A model generated the notes under the pieces. That model was not told where the DNA came from, made no database searches, and was given only the letters and a program-made list of their open reading frames with translations. A stretch of 64,000 nt of DNA, from assembly GCA_030539335.1 (NCBI GenBank), contig JAUNSG010000005.1:1-64000 (forward strand). The letters are read 5' to 3'. A program made the translations under genes and the position numbers. Of the stretch, positions 8,257 through 17,743 are shown in pieces. This stretch comes from Eubacteriales bacterium (GTDB taxonomy: Bacteria; Bacillota; Clostridia; Oscillospirales; Butyricicoccaceae). Position 1 is the stretch's first letter. The number at the start of each line of letters is the position of its first letter.

Positions 8257-8579
8257 TTGACGACTTTGGCCTGATTGTATCGTCATTCCGAACACAGTAC
8301 GGGATGCGTTTGCGCGGTAATCTGAGCGAAATGCCGTGGGAGGAATTCTGCGATTTGCTGTCCGGATTGGGGGCTGATACACCGCTGGGCAAGATTGTCG
8401 GGATTCGGTCGGAAAATGACCGGGAAGTGTTGAAGCACTTCACGCCGGAACAGCGGTGCATCCGCAGCGAATGGCAGAGGCGCACCGCGAAGACCGTCAG
8501 TGCGGCGGATGCAGCCAGTGCGCTTGAGCAAATCCGTCAGGCACTGATCGAGATGGCGGGAGGTGCTGCGCAGACATGA
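8229..8579 (+). CDS. Tail assembly chaperone, -1 frameshift extension (gpT-like part)
   Basis: This is the C-terminal part made by -1 slippage from the 7945 gene. The joined protein would be about 211 residues. In this frame the codons from 8229 read continuously to the TGA at 8577-8579. The only ATG within it (8304) has no clear ribosome site and would omit the conserved YYDLIDDFGLIVSSFR region (Gp15-like). It could therefore be expressed only through the shift. The Com-like gene starts on its stop (ATGA). Confidence 0.78.
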   Translation, partial: GKSVPYYDLIDDFGLIVSSFRTQYGMRLRGNLSEMPWEEFCDLLSGLGADTPLGKIVGIRSENDREVLKHFTPEQRCIRSEWQRRTAKTVSAADAASALEQIRQALIEMAGGAAQT

Positions 8580-8749
8580 CAAAAATCAAATGTACACAGT
8601 GCGGGCAGACGCTATTGTTTGCCCGCATTTTTGATGGCGAAATCAAGTGCCCACGCTGTGGGACACGAAACGTCATCCGATACCCGAAATGGGTAGGACA
8701 GAGCCTAGAGCCTCACCGCGTGGATGGAACAGTGAGCGTCCGCGAGTAA
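8576..8749 (+). CDS. Com-like small zinc-ribbon protein
   Basis: This 57-residue protein has CTQCG at residues 6-10 and CPRCGTRN at residues 26-33, the double-knuckle layout of Mu phage Com (translational activator of mom). The start ATG overlaps the stop of the chaperone frame. No mom-like DNA modification gene is visible nearby, so the role is unknown; it may bind phage mRNA or assist tail assembly. The basic, tryptophan-containing tail (IRYPKWVGQ) would fit nucleic-acid binding. Confidence 0.7.
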   Translation: MTKIKCTQCGQTLLFARIFDGEIKCPRCGTRNVIRYPKWVGQSLEPHRVDGTVSVRE

Positions 8750-8806
8750 AACGAGTAGAGAGCCGGAGCCTGCATTTTTGAATTTTACGAAAAAGGCAGG
8801 TGAAGT

Positions 8807-11692
8807 ATGGCTATGAGTGATGAAGTTGGACGGGTGTCGCTTGGTGTGGCGTTGAACAGCGCACCGTTCACCAAGAGCTTGAATAGTCTGGCTGGAAAGG
8901 CGAAAGCAACGCTGGGTGCAGTCCTGTCGACCGCCGCGGTGGGAGCGTTCAGCAAAAAATGTCTTGCTCTCGGTTCCGATCTGGCGGAAGTCCAGAACGT
9001 TGTTGATGTAACCTTCCGAACGATGTCGAACAGCGTCAATCAATGGGCGCAGTCGGCCGCAGGAACCTATGGTTTGTCGGAGACGATGGCCAAGCAGTAC
9101 GTCGGCACCTTCGGCAGCATGGCCGAAGCGTTTGGCTTTACCGAGAAGCAAGCACTGGATATGTCTGAGACATTGACCGGTCTGGCGGGAGATGTCGCGT
9201 CGTTCTATAACATCACGCAGGACGAGGCGTATACCAAGCTGAAATCCGTGTTTTCCGGTGAAACGGAGACTCTCAAGGATCTTGGCATCGTCATGACGCA
9301 AAGTGCGCTAGATGCCTATGCGCTGGCGAATGGCTTCGGCAAGACCACGTCGGCGATGACCGAGATGGAGAAGGTCAGTCTGCGGTATGCGTTTGTACAG
9401 TCGCAGTTGGCCAACGCGACCGGGGACTTTGCACGGACACAGGATGGCTGGGCGAACCAGTGCCGCATTCTATCGTTACAGACACAATCTGCCATGGCCG
9501 CAGTTGGTCAGGGATTGATCAACCTGCTGACACCGGCGATTAAGGCCATCAACGCGATGATGGGCAAGATTGTCCAGTTGGCGAATGCATTTTCGAGCCT
9601 GACTGAATTGGTATTCGGCAAATCGAATGGCGGCGGATCGGCGACCAAATTGAGCAACGGCTTAGGTGATGCGTCCAGTGCGGCGGGGTCCATAGACAAC
9701 GCTACTGGGGATACCGCATCCAATTTGGGCAGTGCGGCAAAGTCGGCGAAAAAGCTCAAGCGTGAGCTGCTGGGGTTTGACCAGATTACAAAATTGTCCG
9801 ATGCGGATGATTCGTCCACAGATGCAACGCCGACAAGCAGCGGAGGTGTTGGATCAGGGGCTGGCATCTCCGGTGCCGGGATGTCCGGACTATCCAATGG
9901 AGCGGACGAGGCGGAGCAGAGCACATCCAAACTGTTCAAGTCCATGCAAAAACTGCTGGGGCTGCTGGAGCCGCTGCGTAAATCGTGGAATAACCTCAAG
10001 CAGTCCTTTGGGGCATTTGCCGATGTGGTCAAGAGCGCGGGCAAATGGATTTTGGACAATGTTCTGATTCCGCTCGGCAAGTGGACGATTTCCAAGCTGC
10101 TGCCGAAGGTGCTTGACCTGTTGGCGGCGGCGTTCGATGTGCTGACGTCGGCCTGCAAGGCACTCGCACCGACGGCGCAGTGGATTTGGGAGAAGTTCTT
10201 ACAGCCGATTGCCAAGTGGACGGGCGGTATCATCATCAAGGTACTGGAAACCCTGACCGGTGCACTGAAAAAGCTGTCCGGCTGGATTGACCAGCATCAG
10301 GAAGCCTTTGCGAATATTGTGCTTGCGGTTGGCAGTTTTGTCGCTGCATTTGTTGCGGCACAAAAGGTGATCGGGATCATTACCGGCATTGTTACCGCTG
10401 TCAAAACGGTTGTCGGTGCATTCAGGACCTTCAAAACAGCACTCAGCATGGCTAGCAGCATTGGCGCGCTGCTCAAGGGTATGTTTATTGCGAACCCGTT
10501 TGCCGTGATCGCTGTCGCAATTGCCGCTGCAATCGCTGCTGGCGTCCTGCTGTACAAAAATTGGGACACGATCAAAGCAAAAGCGTCTGAACTGTGGAAC
10601 GCCGTCAAGGAAAAATTCGATGCCATTAAAACCGCAATTTCCGATGCGATTGAGGGCGCAAAGACAGCTGTCAAGGAGAAATTTGACGCGATTAAGACTG
10701 CGGTTTCGGATGCCGTTGAAAGTGCGAAAACGGCGGTCACCGACAAATTTAATGCGATCAAGGACGGCGTAAAGGAAAAGGCAGAGTCCATCCAAAAGAC
10801 GGTCAGCGAGAAGTTCGGCAAGGTCAAGGACACGATGACCAGCGCGATGGAGACCGCGAAGAAAAATGTCAAGACCAAGCTGGACAATATGAAAACTGCA
10901 TACAAGCAGAACGGTGGCGGTATCAAGGGTATCGTTGCGGCGGGCATGCAGGGCATAAAGGACTGCTATTCCAGTGGATACAATGCAATCAACCGACTGA
11001 CCGGAGGGCGTTTAGGCGACATTGTCTCGGCATTTAAGTCCAAGCTCAGCAGCGCGAAATCTGTTGTCAGCGATATTATGACGTCAATCAAAAAGACCTT
11101 TACTGATAAAATCAACGCAGCAAAGGACGCAGTTCACAGTGCAATTGATCGCATCAAAGGATTTTTCAAGTTCAAATGGTCGCTACCAAAGCTGAAATTG
11201 CCACATCCATATATCAGCGGCAAATTTTCTCTGAATCCACCCAGTGTGCCGCATTTTGGCGTCAAATGGTATCGAAAAGCAATGGATAATCCGATGCTGT
11301 TGGATAAGGCGACGATCTTCGGTGCGTCTGGAAACAATTTGTTGGGGGCTGGAGAAGCTGGACCGGAGGTGGTCGGCGGTGCACGAACACTGGCGCAGAT
11401 GATCCAGTCTGCAACCAAATCCGGAATGGCGCAGATGATTCAGCCACCGCCACTGGCATCCGTGACGCCGTCCGGATCGGCGAGCGGCCAGCAGGAACTT
11501 GACCGAATGCTCGACAGCTTACAGCCAGCTGACCGTGATGACCGTATTATTGATCTGCTCTTACAGATCATCAAGCTGCTGGAAACGCTGGACATCGTCC
11601 GCCTTGACATGGAGGCCATGCGCAAGTGGATCATCAAGAAAACGAATTCCAACACACGTGCCAACGGCGGCAAGAGTGAATTGCTGGTATAA
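8807..11692 (+). CDS. Tail tape measure protein
   Basis: This 961-residue protein sets tail length. It starts with a TMP N-terminal domain (LGVALNSAPFTKSLNSLAGKA) and an ALG/SLNQW repeat region up to residue about 240. Low-complexity Ser/Gly linkers follow near 270-370. Hydrophobic, Ala-rich stretches lie near 500-530 and 560-585, plausible for membrane penetration. Residues 600-690 carry an exact 22-residue repeat. A conserved end (IDLLLQIIKLLETLDIVRLDMEAM) follows. It is bounded by the chaperone/Com genes and the tail-tip genes, as expected. Confidence 0.88.
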   Translation: MAMSDEVGRVSLGVALNSAPFTKSLNSLAGKAKATLGAVLSTAAVGAFSKKCLALGSDLAEVQNVVDVTFRTMSNSVNQWAQSAAGTYGLSETMAKQYVGTFGSMAEAFGFTEKQALDMSETLTGLAGDVASFYNITQDEAYTKLKSVFSGETETLKDLGIVMTQSALDAYALANGFGKTTSAMTEMEKVSLRYAFVQSQLANATGDFARTQDGWANQCRILSLQTQSAMAAVGQGLINLLTPAIKAINAMMGKIVQLANAFSSLTELVFGKSNGGGSATKLSNGLGDASSAAGSIDNATGDTASNLGSAAKSAKKLKRELLGFDQITKLSDADDSSTDATPTSSGGVGSGAGISGAGMSGLSNGADEAEQSTSKLFKSMQKLLGLLEPLRKSWNNLKQSFGAFADVVKSAGKWILDNVLIPLGKWTISKLLPKVLDLLAAAFDVLTSACKALAPTAQWIWEKFLQPIAKWTGGIIIKVLETLTGALKKLSGWIDQHQEAFANIVLAVGSFVAAFVAAQKVIGIITGIVTAVKTVVGAFRTFKTALSMASSIGALLKGMFIANPFAVIAVAIAAAIAAGVLLYKNWDTIKAKASELWNAVKEKFDAIKTAISDAIEGAKTAVKEKFDAIKTAVSDAVESAKTAVTDKFNAIKDGVKEKAESIQKTVSEKFGKVKDTMTSAMETAKKNVKTKLDNMKTAYKQNGGGIKGIVAAGMQGIKDCYSSGYNAINRLTGGRLGDIVSAFKSKLSSAKSVVSDIMTSIKKTFTDKINAAKDAVHSAIDRIKGFFKFKWSLPKLKLPHPYISGKFSLNPPSVPHFGVKWYRKAMDNPMLLDKATIFGASGNNLLGAGEAGPEVVGGARTLAQMIQSATKSGMAQMIQPPPLASVTPSGSASGQQELDRMLDSLQPADRDDRIIDLLLQIIKLLETLDIVRLDMEAMRKWIIKKTNSNTRANGGKSELLV
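10604..10890 (+). repeat. 22-residue (66-base) repeats in the tape measure
   Basis: At least four tandem units begin VKEKFDAIKTA, VKEKFDAIKTA, VTDKFNAIKDG and VSEKFGKVKDT, each 22 residues apart (residue 600 onward). A degenerate fifth unit follows. The pattern is two 11-residue helical repeats per unit. It is a plausible length-adjusting module. Confidence 0.8.
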
Positions 11693-11704
11693 GGAGGGGA
11701 GCAA

Positions 11705-12061
11705 ATGGCACAAACACTGAAAGCAAGGGGCGTGACGTTGCCCTCTCCGGTTAAAATTTCGTCGTCAGATGAAATCATTTGGTCGTCCCGAACCGGTCGC
11801 TCTGCGGCGTCCGGCAAGATGCTTGGCGATGTCATCGCGGAGAAAAAGACAATTGATGTGGAGTGGGGCATCCTGACCGAAACCGAACTCAATCGGATTC
11901 GGCACGCGCTCACCGCTGGTTTTTTCTCGTTCTCTCTGTATGACGGCGAGGAAGTTTCAATTATGGTGTACCGCGGAACGATTCAGACAGAACATCTGGG
12001 CTATATCGGCGACGGGACGTACTATTACAAAAGCGCGACTGTCTCAATCATTCAGCAGTAG
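11705..12061 (+). CDS. Distal tail / tail-tip protein, small
   Basis: This 118-residue beta-rich protein lies between the tape measure and the large tail-tip protein. It contains RTGRSAASGKMLGDVIAEKKTIDVEWG and ends in a beta strand (YYYKSATVSIIQQ). Comparable small proteins occupy this position in Clostridia phages (a DUF6711-like group, recalled from memory). It may be a distal tail component, but no catalytic signature is visible. AAGGAGG stands 10 bases before the ATG. Confidence 0.65.
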   Translation: MAQTLKARGVTLPSPVKISSSDEIIWSSRTGRSAASGKMLGDVIAEKKTIDVEWGILTETELNRIRHALTAGFFSFSLYDGEEVSIMVYRGTIQTEHLGYIGDGTYYYKSATVSIIQQ

Positions 12062-12074
12062 GAGGTGATGGGAT

Positions 12075-14816
12075 TTGCTGAATACATCAACAGCATTTGG
12101 CGACGCTATTTCGGCAGATGTCCGGGAGATTCAAGCGCGCTTCTTATTGCTGGGGGAGCCGTTGGAAGGAAACATCAAGCGGGTGGTCGTGAATTTGGGC
12201 ACTGGCTGTGAGAACGGGTTTACACCCGGCACGCTTTATTCGTCGTACATTACGGCGCGCATCGAAGATTGTCCGGAACGACTGGAAAACCAGACGATCA
12301 CGTTGCAGATTGGCGTTATGCTGCCGGATAAAACGGTAGAGTGGTTGACCGTCGGTGTATATACGGTCGGTGCACCGGATACGGATGCGTATGGCACGGA
12401 GTTTACCGCTTACGGCAGCTTGTCCACCAAATTCGGCGGTACATACAATGCAGACGCTGCGGAGCCAATTTCCACAACCATTGCAAAGCTGGAGCAGCAG
12501 ACCGGGTGTACCATTGACACGTCTGCATTTTCGGCCGCTGTGCTCAGCCTAGTGCCGGCACAGCCGTTTCAGAGCTTGCAACAGCGGGAAGTGCTGATGT
12601 ACATTGCATCGCTGCTCGGCGGCTTTGTAACAGAAAAAGCGGACGGGAATATTGTGATCCGTAAGTACACAGCGCAGTCAATGGCATCGACGGATGCCGA
12701 CCGGACAACGGAACTGTTTACGTTCAACGATTTGGATTACCTCGTCACCGGTGTATCGGTCATTGTGTCCGAGGACACGCAGGACGAGGAAGGCAATACC
12801 GTCCCAGGCACTGCGTACTCGTATGAGACGCCGAATCTTGTGCTGAACAATCCGTACATGACAAAGACGTTGTTTGACCACATGGCGCCGACGATAACCG
12901 GCCTGCGGTTCCGGCCGGCGACGCTGCCGGTCACAATGGGAGACATCCGCTGGGAGGCAGGTGACGCCCTTTCCGTGACGGATGTTTCCGGTGCGGTCTA
13001 TACCGTCCCGTGTCTTGGCGTGGTTCATACCTACGAGGGCGGGCTGGAGACCAGTGTCACCGCCGTTGGAAATAGCACCACAGAACAGGATGCGAACTTT
13101 TCCGGTAGCCTGGCGGCGCGCGTCGAGCGCAGTGAGATTGCTTTGTTGATGGCGCAGACCGCTATTTTGCAAAAGGCGTCTATTCAGGATCTCACGGCGG
13201 TACGGGCACAGATTGAGAGTCTTGACGTGGAGCAATTGAGTGCGGCCAGCGCAACGATTCGATTGTTTCAAGGTGATCTTGCAAACATTAAAACTATCTT
13301 GTCCGGACAGATAGGCACAGGAGAATTGCAGGCGATTCACCTGACCTCCGGAAATGTCGTCATTGACGACGCTGTAATCACGGATGCGATGATCGCTGAT
13401 TTGTCAGCAGGAAAAATTACATCAGGAACAATTTTTACAAGTCGTGTGAAGATTGTATCAGATACGGATGAAAACCTGCTGATTGATGGCAGCACAATAC
13501 AGATCAAAGATACAAATCAAATTGTACGCGTGCAGATCGGAAAGGATGCTGCGGGAGATTACAACCTCGCGTTGTGGAATGCTACCGGTCAATTACTGTG
13601 GGATGCGTCTGGCATATACGCTGCTGGTCTGCACGATGGTATTATCCGGGATATCGCTATTGCCGATGATGCGAACATTAACCAGTCGAAAATTGATATG
13701 GTCAGTGTAGCTCGGCGACTGAATGACGATGGATCTATCACAGTTGATTCGAGCAAAGTTGTCATTGGTGATACAACTCTGGCTGCCGCATATAAAACTG
13801 TGACAACCACAGTCGATGAACTCGATAGCCGAACAGATTTGCTGGAAACTGATTTATCGGTTGTGCAGGGACAGATTGGCACTAAAGTTTGGAAATCAGA
13901 CATTGACAATGCGGTCGGAACAATTTCCGAGCAATATACGCAAGTTTCGCAAGATGTGAGCAGCATTACATCTCGCGTGGGAACGTTATCTACAACTACA
14001 GATCAGCTTTCTACAAGATTGACAACCGCAGAGTCCAACATTACCCAGAATGCAAACCAGATTACAATTGGAGTCCGCGAAGCAAAGTCTGCGGCAGAAG
14101 CAGCGCAAAGCGCGGCAGAAGCAAAGTTAAGTGCGGATGGATTATCTTTTAGTGTTAACAACAATTCGAATGGTTATAGTACGTTATCTTTGAAGTCTGG
14201 GAACACGGTGTTGGCTACCAGTGGACGGATTACACTCGGCGGTGATGTGGTTTTTACTTCCGCATTAAATGCGAAAGGTTATATCACGGGTTCTGAAGTG
14301 AATGAGAATGTAACATCAATTTCTGGAAATGTAATAAAAACCGGTATGATTAGTGCTGATTTAATCAAATCTGGAACTCTGAATGCGTCAAACATCAAAG
14401 TCACAAATTTAAAAGCTGAGGGTGTTAACTTAACCGGAAGATTCAAAATTGTCGGCACAGTAGGTGTTCTTTCTGGATCTAAAATATCGTATATTAAGCC
14501 ATTTTTTGAATTTGAAGATGGGATTATATCTGGGGGTGTTGGTTCGACAACATATGGAACACTGGATTTTTCAAAGAAAGCAAGCTATACGAGTAAAAAC
14601 AAGACGTATAAAGTTTATGCGCTTGGAATAAGCTCAAAGTCCATTGTACTAAGAAGTAGATCTCTTTGGGTTGCAAGCACGGAGAGTTCTGCGAACATCC
14701 TGAAAGGGGTCACAGGGTGGATACCATATATAAGAACGCCAGGTGGAGCATATGGAACGCTTCATTTCGTGAACGGGATACTCGTTGGAAAGTATAACAA
14801 GAAAAGGAGTAGCTAA
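12075..14816 (+). CDS. Tail-tip / tail-associated host-contact protein
   Basis: This 913-residue protein begins at TTG 12075 with GGAGGTG at 12061-12067. Residues 1-360 form a gp27-like baseplate hub (LNTSTAFGDAISADVREIQARF, then repeated beta segments). Residues 360-660 are coiled coil and linker (DLTAVRAQIESLDVEQLS). The last 250 residues, from about 670, form a beta-rich domain ending WIPYIRTPGGAYG. The base composition becomes clearly AT-richer from about 13.3 kb, so the tip domain may have been exchanged. It is probably involved in host attachment. Confidence 0.75.
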   Translation: MLNTSTAFGDAISADVREIQARFLLLGEPLEGNIKRVVVNLGTGCENGFTPGTLYSSYITARIEDCPERLENQTITLQIGVMLPDKTVEWLTVGVYTVGAPDTDAYGTEFTAYGSLSTKFGGTYNADAAEPISTTIAKLEQQTGCTIDTSAFSAAVLSLVPAQPFQSLQQREVLMYIASLLGGFVTEKADGNIVIRKYTAQSMASTDADRTTELFTFNDLDYLVTGVSVIVSEDTQDEEGNTVPGTAYSYETPNLVLNNPYMTKTLFDHMAPTITGLRFRPATLPVTMGDIRWEAGDALSVTDVSGAVYTVPCLGVVHTYEGGLETSVTAVGNSTTEQDANFSGSLAARVERSEIALLMAQTAILQKASIQDLTAVRAQIESLDVEQLSAASATIRLFQGDLANIKTILSGQIGTGELQAIHLTSGNVVIDDAVITDAMIADLSAGKITSGTIFTSRVKIVSDTDENLLIDGSTIQIKDTNQIVRVQIGKDAAGDYNLALWNATGQLLWDASGIYAAGLHDGIIRDIAIADDANINQSKIDMVSVARRLNDDGSITVDSSKVVIGDTTLAAAYKTVTTTVDELDSRTDLLETDLSVVQGQIGTKVWKSDIDNAVGTISEQYTQVSQDVSSITSRVGTLSTTTDQLSTRLTTAESNITQNANQITIGVREAKSAAEAAQSAAEAKLSADGLSFSVNNNSNGYSTLSLKSGNTVLATSGRITLGGDVVFTSALNAKGYITGSEVNENVTSISGNVIKTGMISADLIKSGTLNASNIKVTNLKAEGVNLTGRFKIVGTVGVLSGSKISYIKPFFEFEDGIISGGVGSTTYGTLDFSKKASYTSKNKTYKVYALGISSKSIVLRSRSLWVASTESSANILKGVTGWIPYIRTPGGAYGTLHFVNGILVGKYNKKRSS

Positions 14817-14817
14817 A

Positions 14818-15036
14818 ATGCAGATGTTTGATTATCACAAGTCTTTGATTATCAGAAATGAAATAGATAATTGTATTCAAGCTGTAACAGATAAAATCGG
14901 AGCAAATCAAATTGAGATGGTAGTTGCTGTGAATATGGTGCTTTGTGACCATCAAAAGCTCGCACTGACCGAAAATGCATATGCCCTGTTAGGCCGTGCA
15001 GATGAATTAAATGAAGTTGATGCAGGGGGTGGATAA
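14818..15036 (+). CDS. Small AT-rich protein between tail-tip and fibre genes
   Basis: This 72-residue protein begins at ATG 14818 after AAAGGAG; an in-frame ATG at 14785 lies in the upstream gene. It contains SLIIRNEIDNCIQAVTDKIG and ADELNEVDAGGG. No known domain is recognised. The coding sequence ends with TAATG, so the fibre start at 15036 is coupled. It belongs to the AT-rich block that also holds the tail ends and may be a fibre chaperone, which is a guess. Confidence 0.6.
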   Translation: MQMFDYHKSLIIRNEIDNCIQAVTDKIGANQIEMVVAVNMVLCDHQKLALTENAYALLGRADELNEVDAGGG

Positions 15037-17066
15037 TGCCATACATAATCCAAACAGTGAGTTATGATGAAGAAAATGACTCTTATGAAGATATATCATT
15101 TGTTACAGATTGTTATGGTGTAAAGAGTACCGTTGAAGGTGATTCCAATGCAAGGGTTTACTATGTTGAAAATCTGCCCAATGAAGATGACGTCGACACT
15201 GCAGAACTCACTCCACTTACATCAGAACAAATTGCTTTGTTGCCGGAGGATGCCGATGACGGCGAATTAGTCACAGATGACGCGTTTGATGTAAACGAAA
15301 TCAACGCGAATGTAATCAATACCCAAAAATTGATTTCGATTACTGCCCAAATAATGAACGCAGACATAGAATCCGCTACCATCGAAACACTTCAGGCAGA
15401 GCTGGCTAACATTGTAAGTTTGCGCGCACAGAATGCAAATTTAAACAACCTGATTGCAGTAACCGCGAAACTGGTTAATGCAACCATAGAAAACGCAGAT
15501 ATAAACGCTTTGAGTGCAGAGATTGCAAAAGTGAAATCTGTCAGTGCGCTTATGGCCGAGGTTGTCACACTGGAAACTCAAAAAGCCAATGTGGCCCAAC
15601 TGAACGCAGCTGAGGCAAGAATTGTAACATTAGAAATCGATTCTCTTACCGCCGACAGTGCTATCATCACAGATTTGCAGACCAATTCCCTCAAGGTGGA
15701 TTTTGCGAATATCGACTACGAAAAGGTCAATGTCAGTAATATAGCACAACTGTTTGCGAACGTCGGATTGATCGACCGCGCAACAATTGTGGACGGGCAT
15801 ATCACCGGATTTTTGGATGCGGTGAATGTCAATGCGAACAATATTACAGCTGGAACATTGATTGCCGCACGGATTGCCCTCGTGCAGACGGATGAAGATG
15901 GCAACCAGACCGGATTGATTTACGCGCTGAATAATCTGGGCGAGCTGACCAGCAATTCGGTTGATACAATCGACGGCGCGGTGATTACAAAGAGGACGAT
16001 TACTGCGGATCATGTTGTAACGAAGTCATTAACATCGAATGAAATTGATGTAGAAGATTTGTTCGCCCAAACCGTGACCGCCACGAACCTGACGATTTCG
16101 GGTAATAGTAAGCTGAACGGCGTGACAGCTACAAACTTGACCGTAACAGGGAATAGTACCTTCTCAGGAACGCTCAATGGTGCTACGGGAAAGTTTTCTG
16201 GTTCCGTCGAAGCAGAAAGCATTTCGGTATTTACCACCTTGGAAAGCGGATATAGGGCAGGATTAGGAGTTACAAAATCCCAAGACCCCGAAGCACCGGC
16301 GGGTTATTTCGAAGTTACACTTGGCGTGCTGAAAGGCAACGCTTGGCAAAATTATCTTCAACTAAATAATGATGGTGCTGGATTTTCCGGTAATTTGAAC
16401 GTTGGTGGCGATCTTACAGCCAAAACAATCAACGGCTGCGTGATCAGCGACATCAACACACTGGGAGGAGAATTTGTACACGGCGGAACGATCAATAGTA
16501 TAGATTTTGGCCCATGGTTACGCACGCATCCATCGTTCGTCGGGACCGCGTACAACGGAACAGCATGGTATAACTTTATATCATGCAGACATCGAAATGG
16601 TGCTGATGACGGATCACAATACGGTATGTGGCTATACGCTCCGCTGACATCCAATGGTGATTTGATATGGCAACAAGAATATGGGAACACTTGGCAACCG
16701 ACCAAAACAATTATTGACAGCAGTAATATTGGTAAATATGCAAACCTGTACTCTCTGCCTGCCTCAGCACCAGGAAAACGAGGCGGGGCTGAGCTCCTTG
16801 CAGGTACTTTTGCAATGGGGTCTGTCGCAGCAGGAAGTTATCTGGACAAAACCTACACGTTTTCAAGCGGCACGTTTAGTGGTGTACCGAATGTAGTTAT
16901 CTGTAAGTACGAAACCGGAGCTGGAACGTCTGCATCGGGAAATGCTGCAAGATCAATTACTTTAATGGCTAAGGCAGCAAACAGTATCAAGGTGCGCGCG
17001 TATAACAATTCATCGTCATCGTGGAGTCCGTATATATCATTTTTCGCAATCTATAGAGGATCATAG
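15036..17066 (+). CDS. Tail fibre / receptor-binding protein
   Basis: This 676-residue protein starts at 15036, overlapping the previous stop. The N-terminus is acidic. A long helix-rich central part (residues about 90-250) has regular spacing (LNAAEARIVTLEIDSL). It is followed by a repeated beta module (TATNLTISGNSKLNG, TATNLTVTGNSTFSG), as in trimeric fibres. The C-terminal 250 residues (from about YLQLNNDGAGFSG) end in a Gly/Ser-rich tail and are the likely receptor-binding or attachment domain. The call is from architecture and position. Confidence 0.75.
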   Translation: MPYIIQTVSYDEENDSYEDISFVTDCYGVKSTVEGDSNARVYYVENLPNEDDVDTAELTPLTSEQIALLPEDADDGELVTDDAFDVNEINANVINTQKLISITAQIMNADIESATIETLQAELANIVSLRAQNANLNNLIAVTAKLVNATIENADINALSAEIAKVKSVSALMAEVVTLETQKANVAQLNAAEARIVTLEIDSLTADSAIITDLQTNSLKVDFANIDYEKVNVSNIAQLFANVGLIDRATIVDGHITGFLDAVNVNANNITAGTLIAARIALVQTDEDGNQTGLIYALNNLGELTSNSVDTIDGAVITKRTITADHVVTKSLTSNEIDVEDLFAQTVTATNLTISGNSKLNGVTATNLTVTGNSTFSGTLNGATGKFSGSVEAESISVFTTLESGYRAGLGVTKSQDPEAPAGYFEVTLGVLKGNAWQNYLQLNNDGAGFSGNLNVGGDLTAKTINGCVISDINTLGGEFVHGGTINSIDFGPWLRTHPSFVGTAYNGTAWYNFISCRHRNGADDGSQYGMWLYAPLTSNGDLIWQQEYGNTWQPTKTIIDSSNIGKYANLYSLPASAPGKRGGAELLAGTFAMGSVAAGSYLDKTYTFSSGTFSGVPNVVICKYETGAGTSASGNAARSITLMAKAANSIKVRAYNNSSSSWSPYISFFAIYRGS

Positions 17067-17078
17067 GAGATTAAACTC

Positions 17079-17459
17079 ATGACAAATTTACAGGTTATCA
17101 ACACAATTCAGTCAATCAACAGCAATGCCGGTATTCTCAAAAAGCGTCTGCCGATCAAAGTATTGTTTGCACTCAAGCGCAATATCAGCAAATTGAATAC
17201 AGCTGCGGATGACTACCGTAGCACACTGGCGACGCTGTGTGAACAGCATGGCGTTGATCCGGCCGACCTGAAGGACGGCATTAAACCGGAACTGATGACT
17301 GAAATCAATGCTCTGCTGGCAGAGGATGCGGACGTCACGGTAGCAAAGGCTCCGTTGGATCTGCTGGAACAGTGCGGTGATACATATGACGCGCTCACTT
17401 ACGCAGAACTGGAAGCATTGGAATTTATGTTGGAGGAAGATCACACCGATGTACATTGA
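17079..17459 (+). CDS. Phage protein of unknown function before the lysis genes
   Basis: This 126-residue, all-helical protein has a basic N-terminus (LKKRLPIKVLFALKRNISKL) and an acidic C-terminal half ending EEDHTDVH. It resembles small proteins found between fibre and holin genes, but no reliable family is recognised. It overlaps the next start (17449). The region is regular in composition with the lysis genes. Confidence 0.65.
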   Translation: MTNLQVINTIQSINSNAGILKKRLPIKVLFALKRNISKLNTAADDYRSTLATLCEQHGVDPADLKDGIKPELMTEINALLAEDADVTVAKAPLDLLEQCGDTYDALTYAELEALEFMLEEDHTDVH

Positions 17460-17730
17460 TGCAGACACTATCATTAAGGCTGCTGCGCTGCTGACATCGA
17501 TAGGCTCGATAACTGCTGTAATTGTTGCGGTCATACATTTCATCGACCGACAGAAATTGCAGGATCGGGAGATTGCGGCAATGCGCGAAGAACAGACTTT
17601 AATTTGTTACGGACTGAGAGGATGCTTGCAAGGTCTGATTGAGCAAGGCTGTAATGGCCCATGCAAAGACGCACTCAACAAATTGGACAAGCATTTAAAC
17701 AAAGCCGCACATAGCGGCGAGGATCAGTAA
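17449..17730 (+). CDS. Small single-pass membrane protein of the lysis region
   Basis: This 93-residue protein has one hydrophobic segment at residues about 9-30 (AALLTSIGSITAVIVAVIHF) followed by a charged helix and Cys-containing stretches (CYGLRGCLQGLIEQGCNGPCK). The ATG at 17449 overlaps the previous gene by 11 bases. With one transmembrane segment it could be a holin partner or a signal-arrest protein. No specific function is supported. Confidence 0.65.
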   Translation: MYIDADTIIKAAALLTSIGSITAVIVAVIHFIDRQKLQDREIAAMREEQTLICYGLRGCLQGLIEQGCNGPCKDALNKLDKHLNKAAHSGEDQ

Positions 17731-17743
17731 GGAGGAAATCAGT

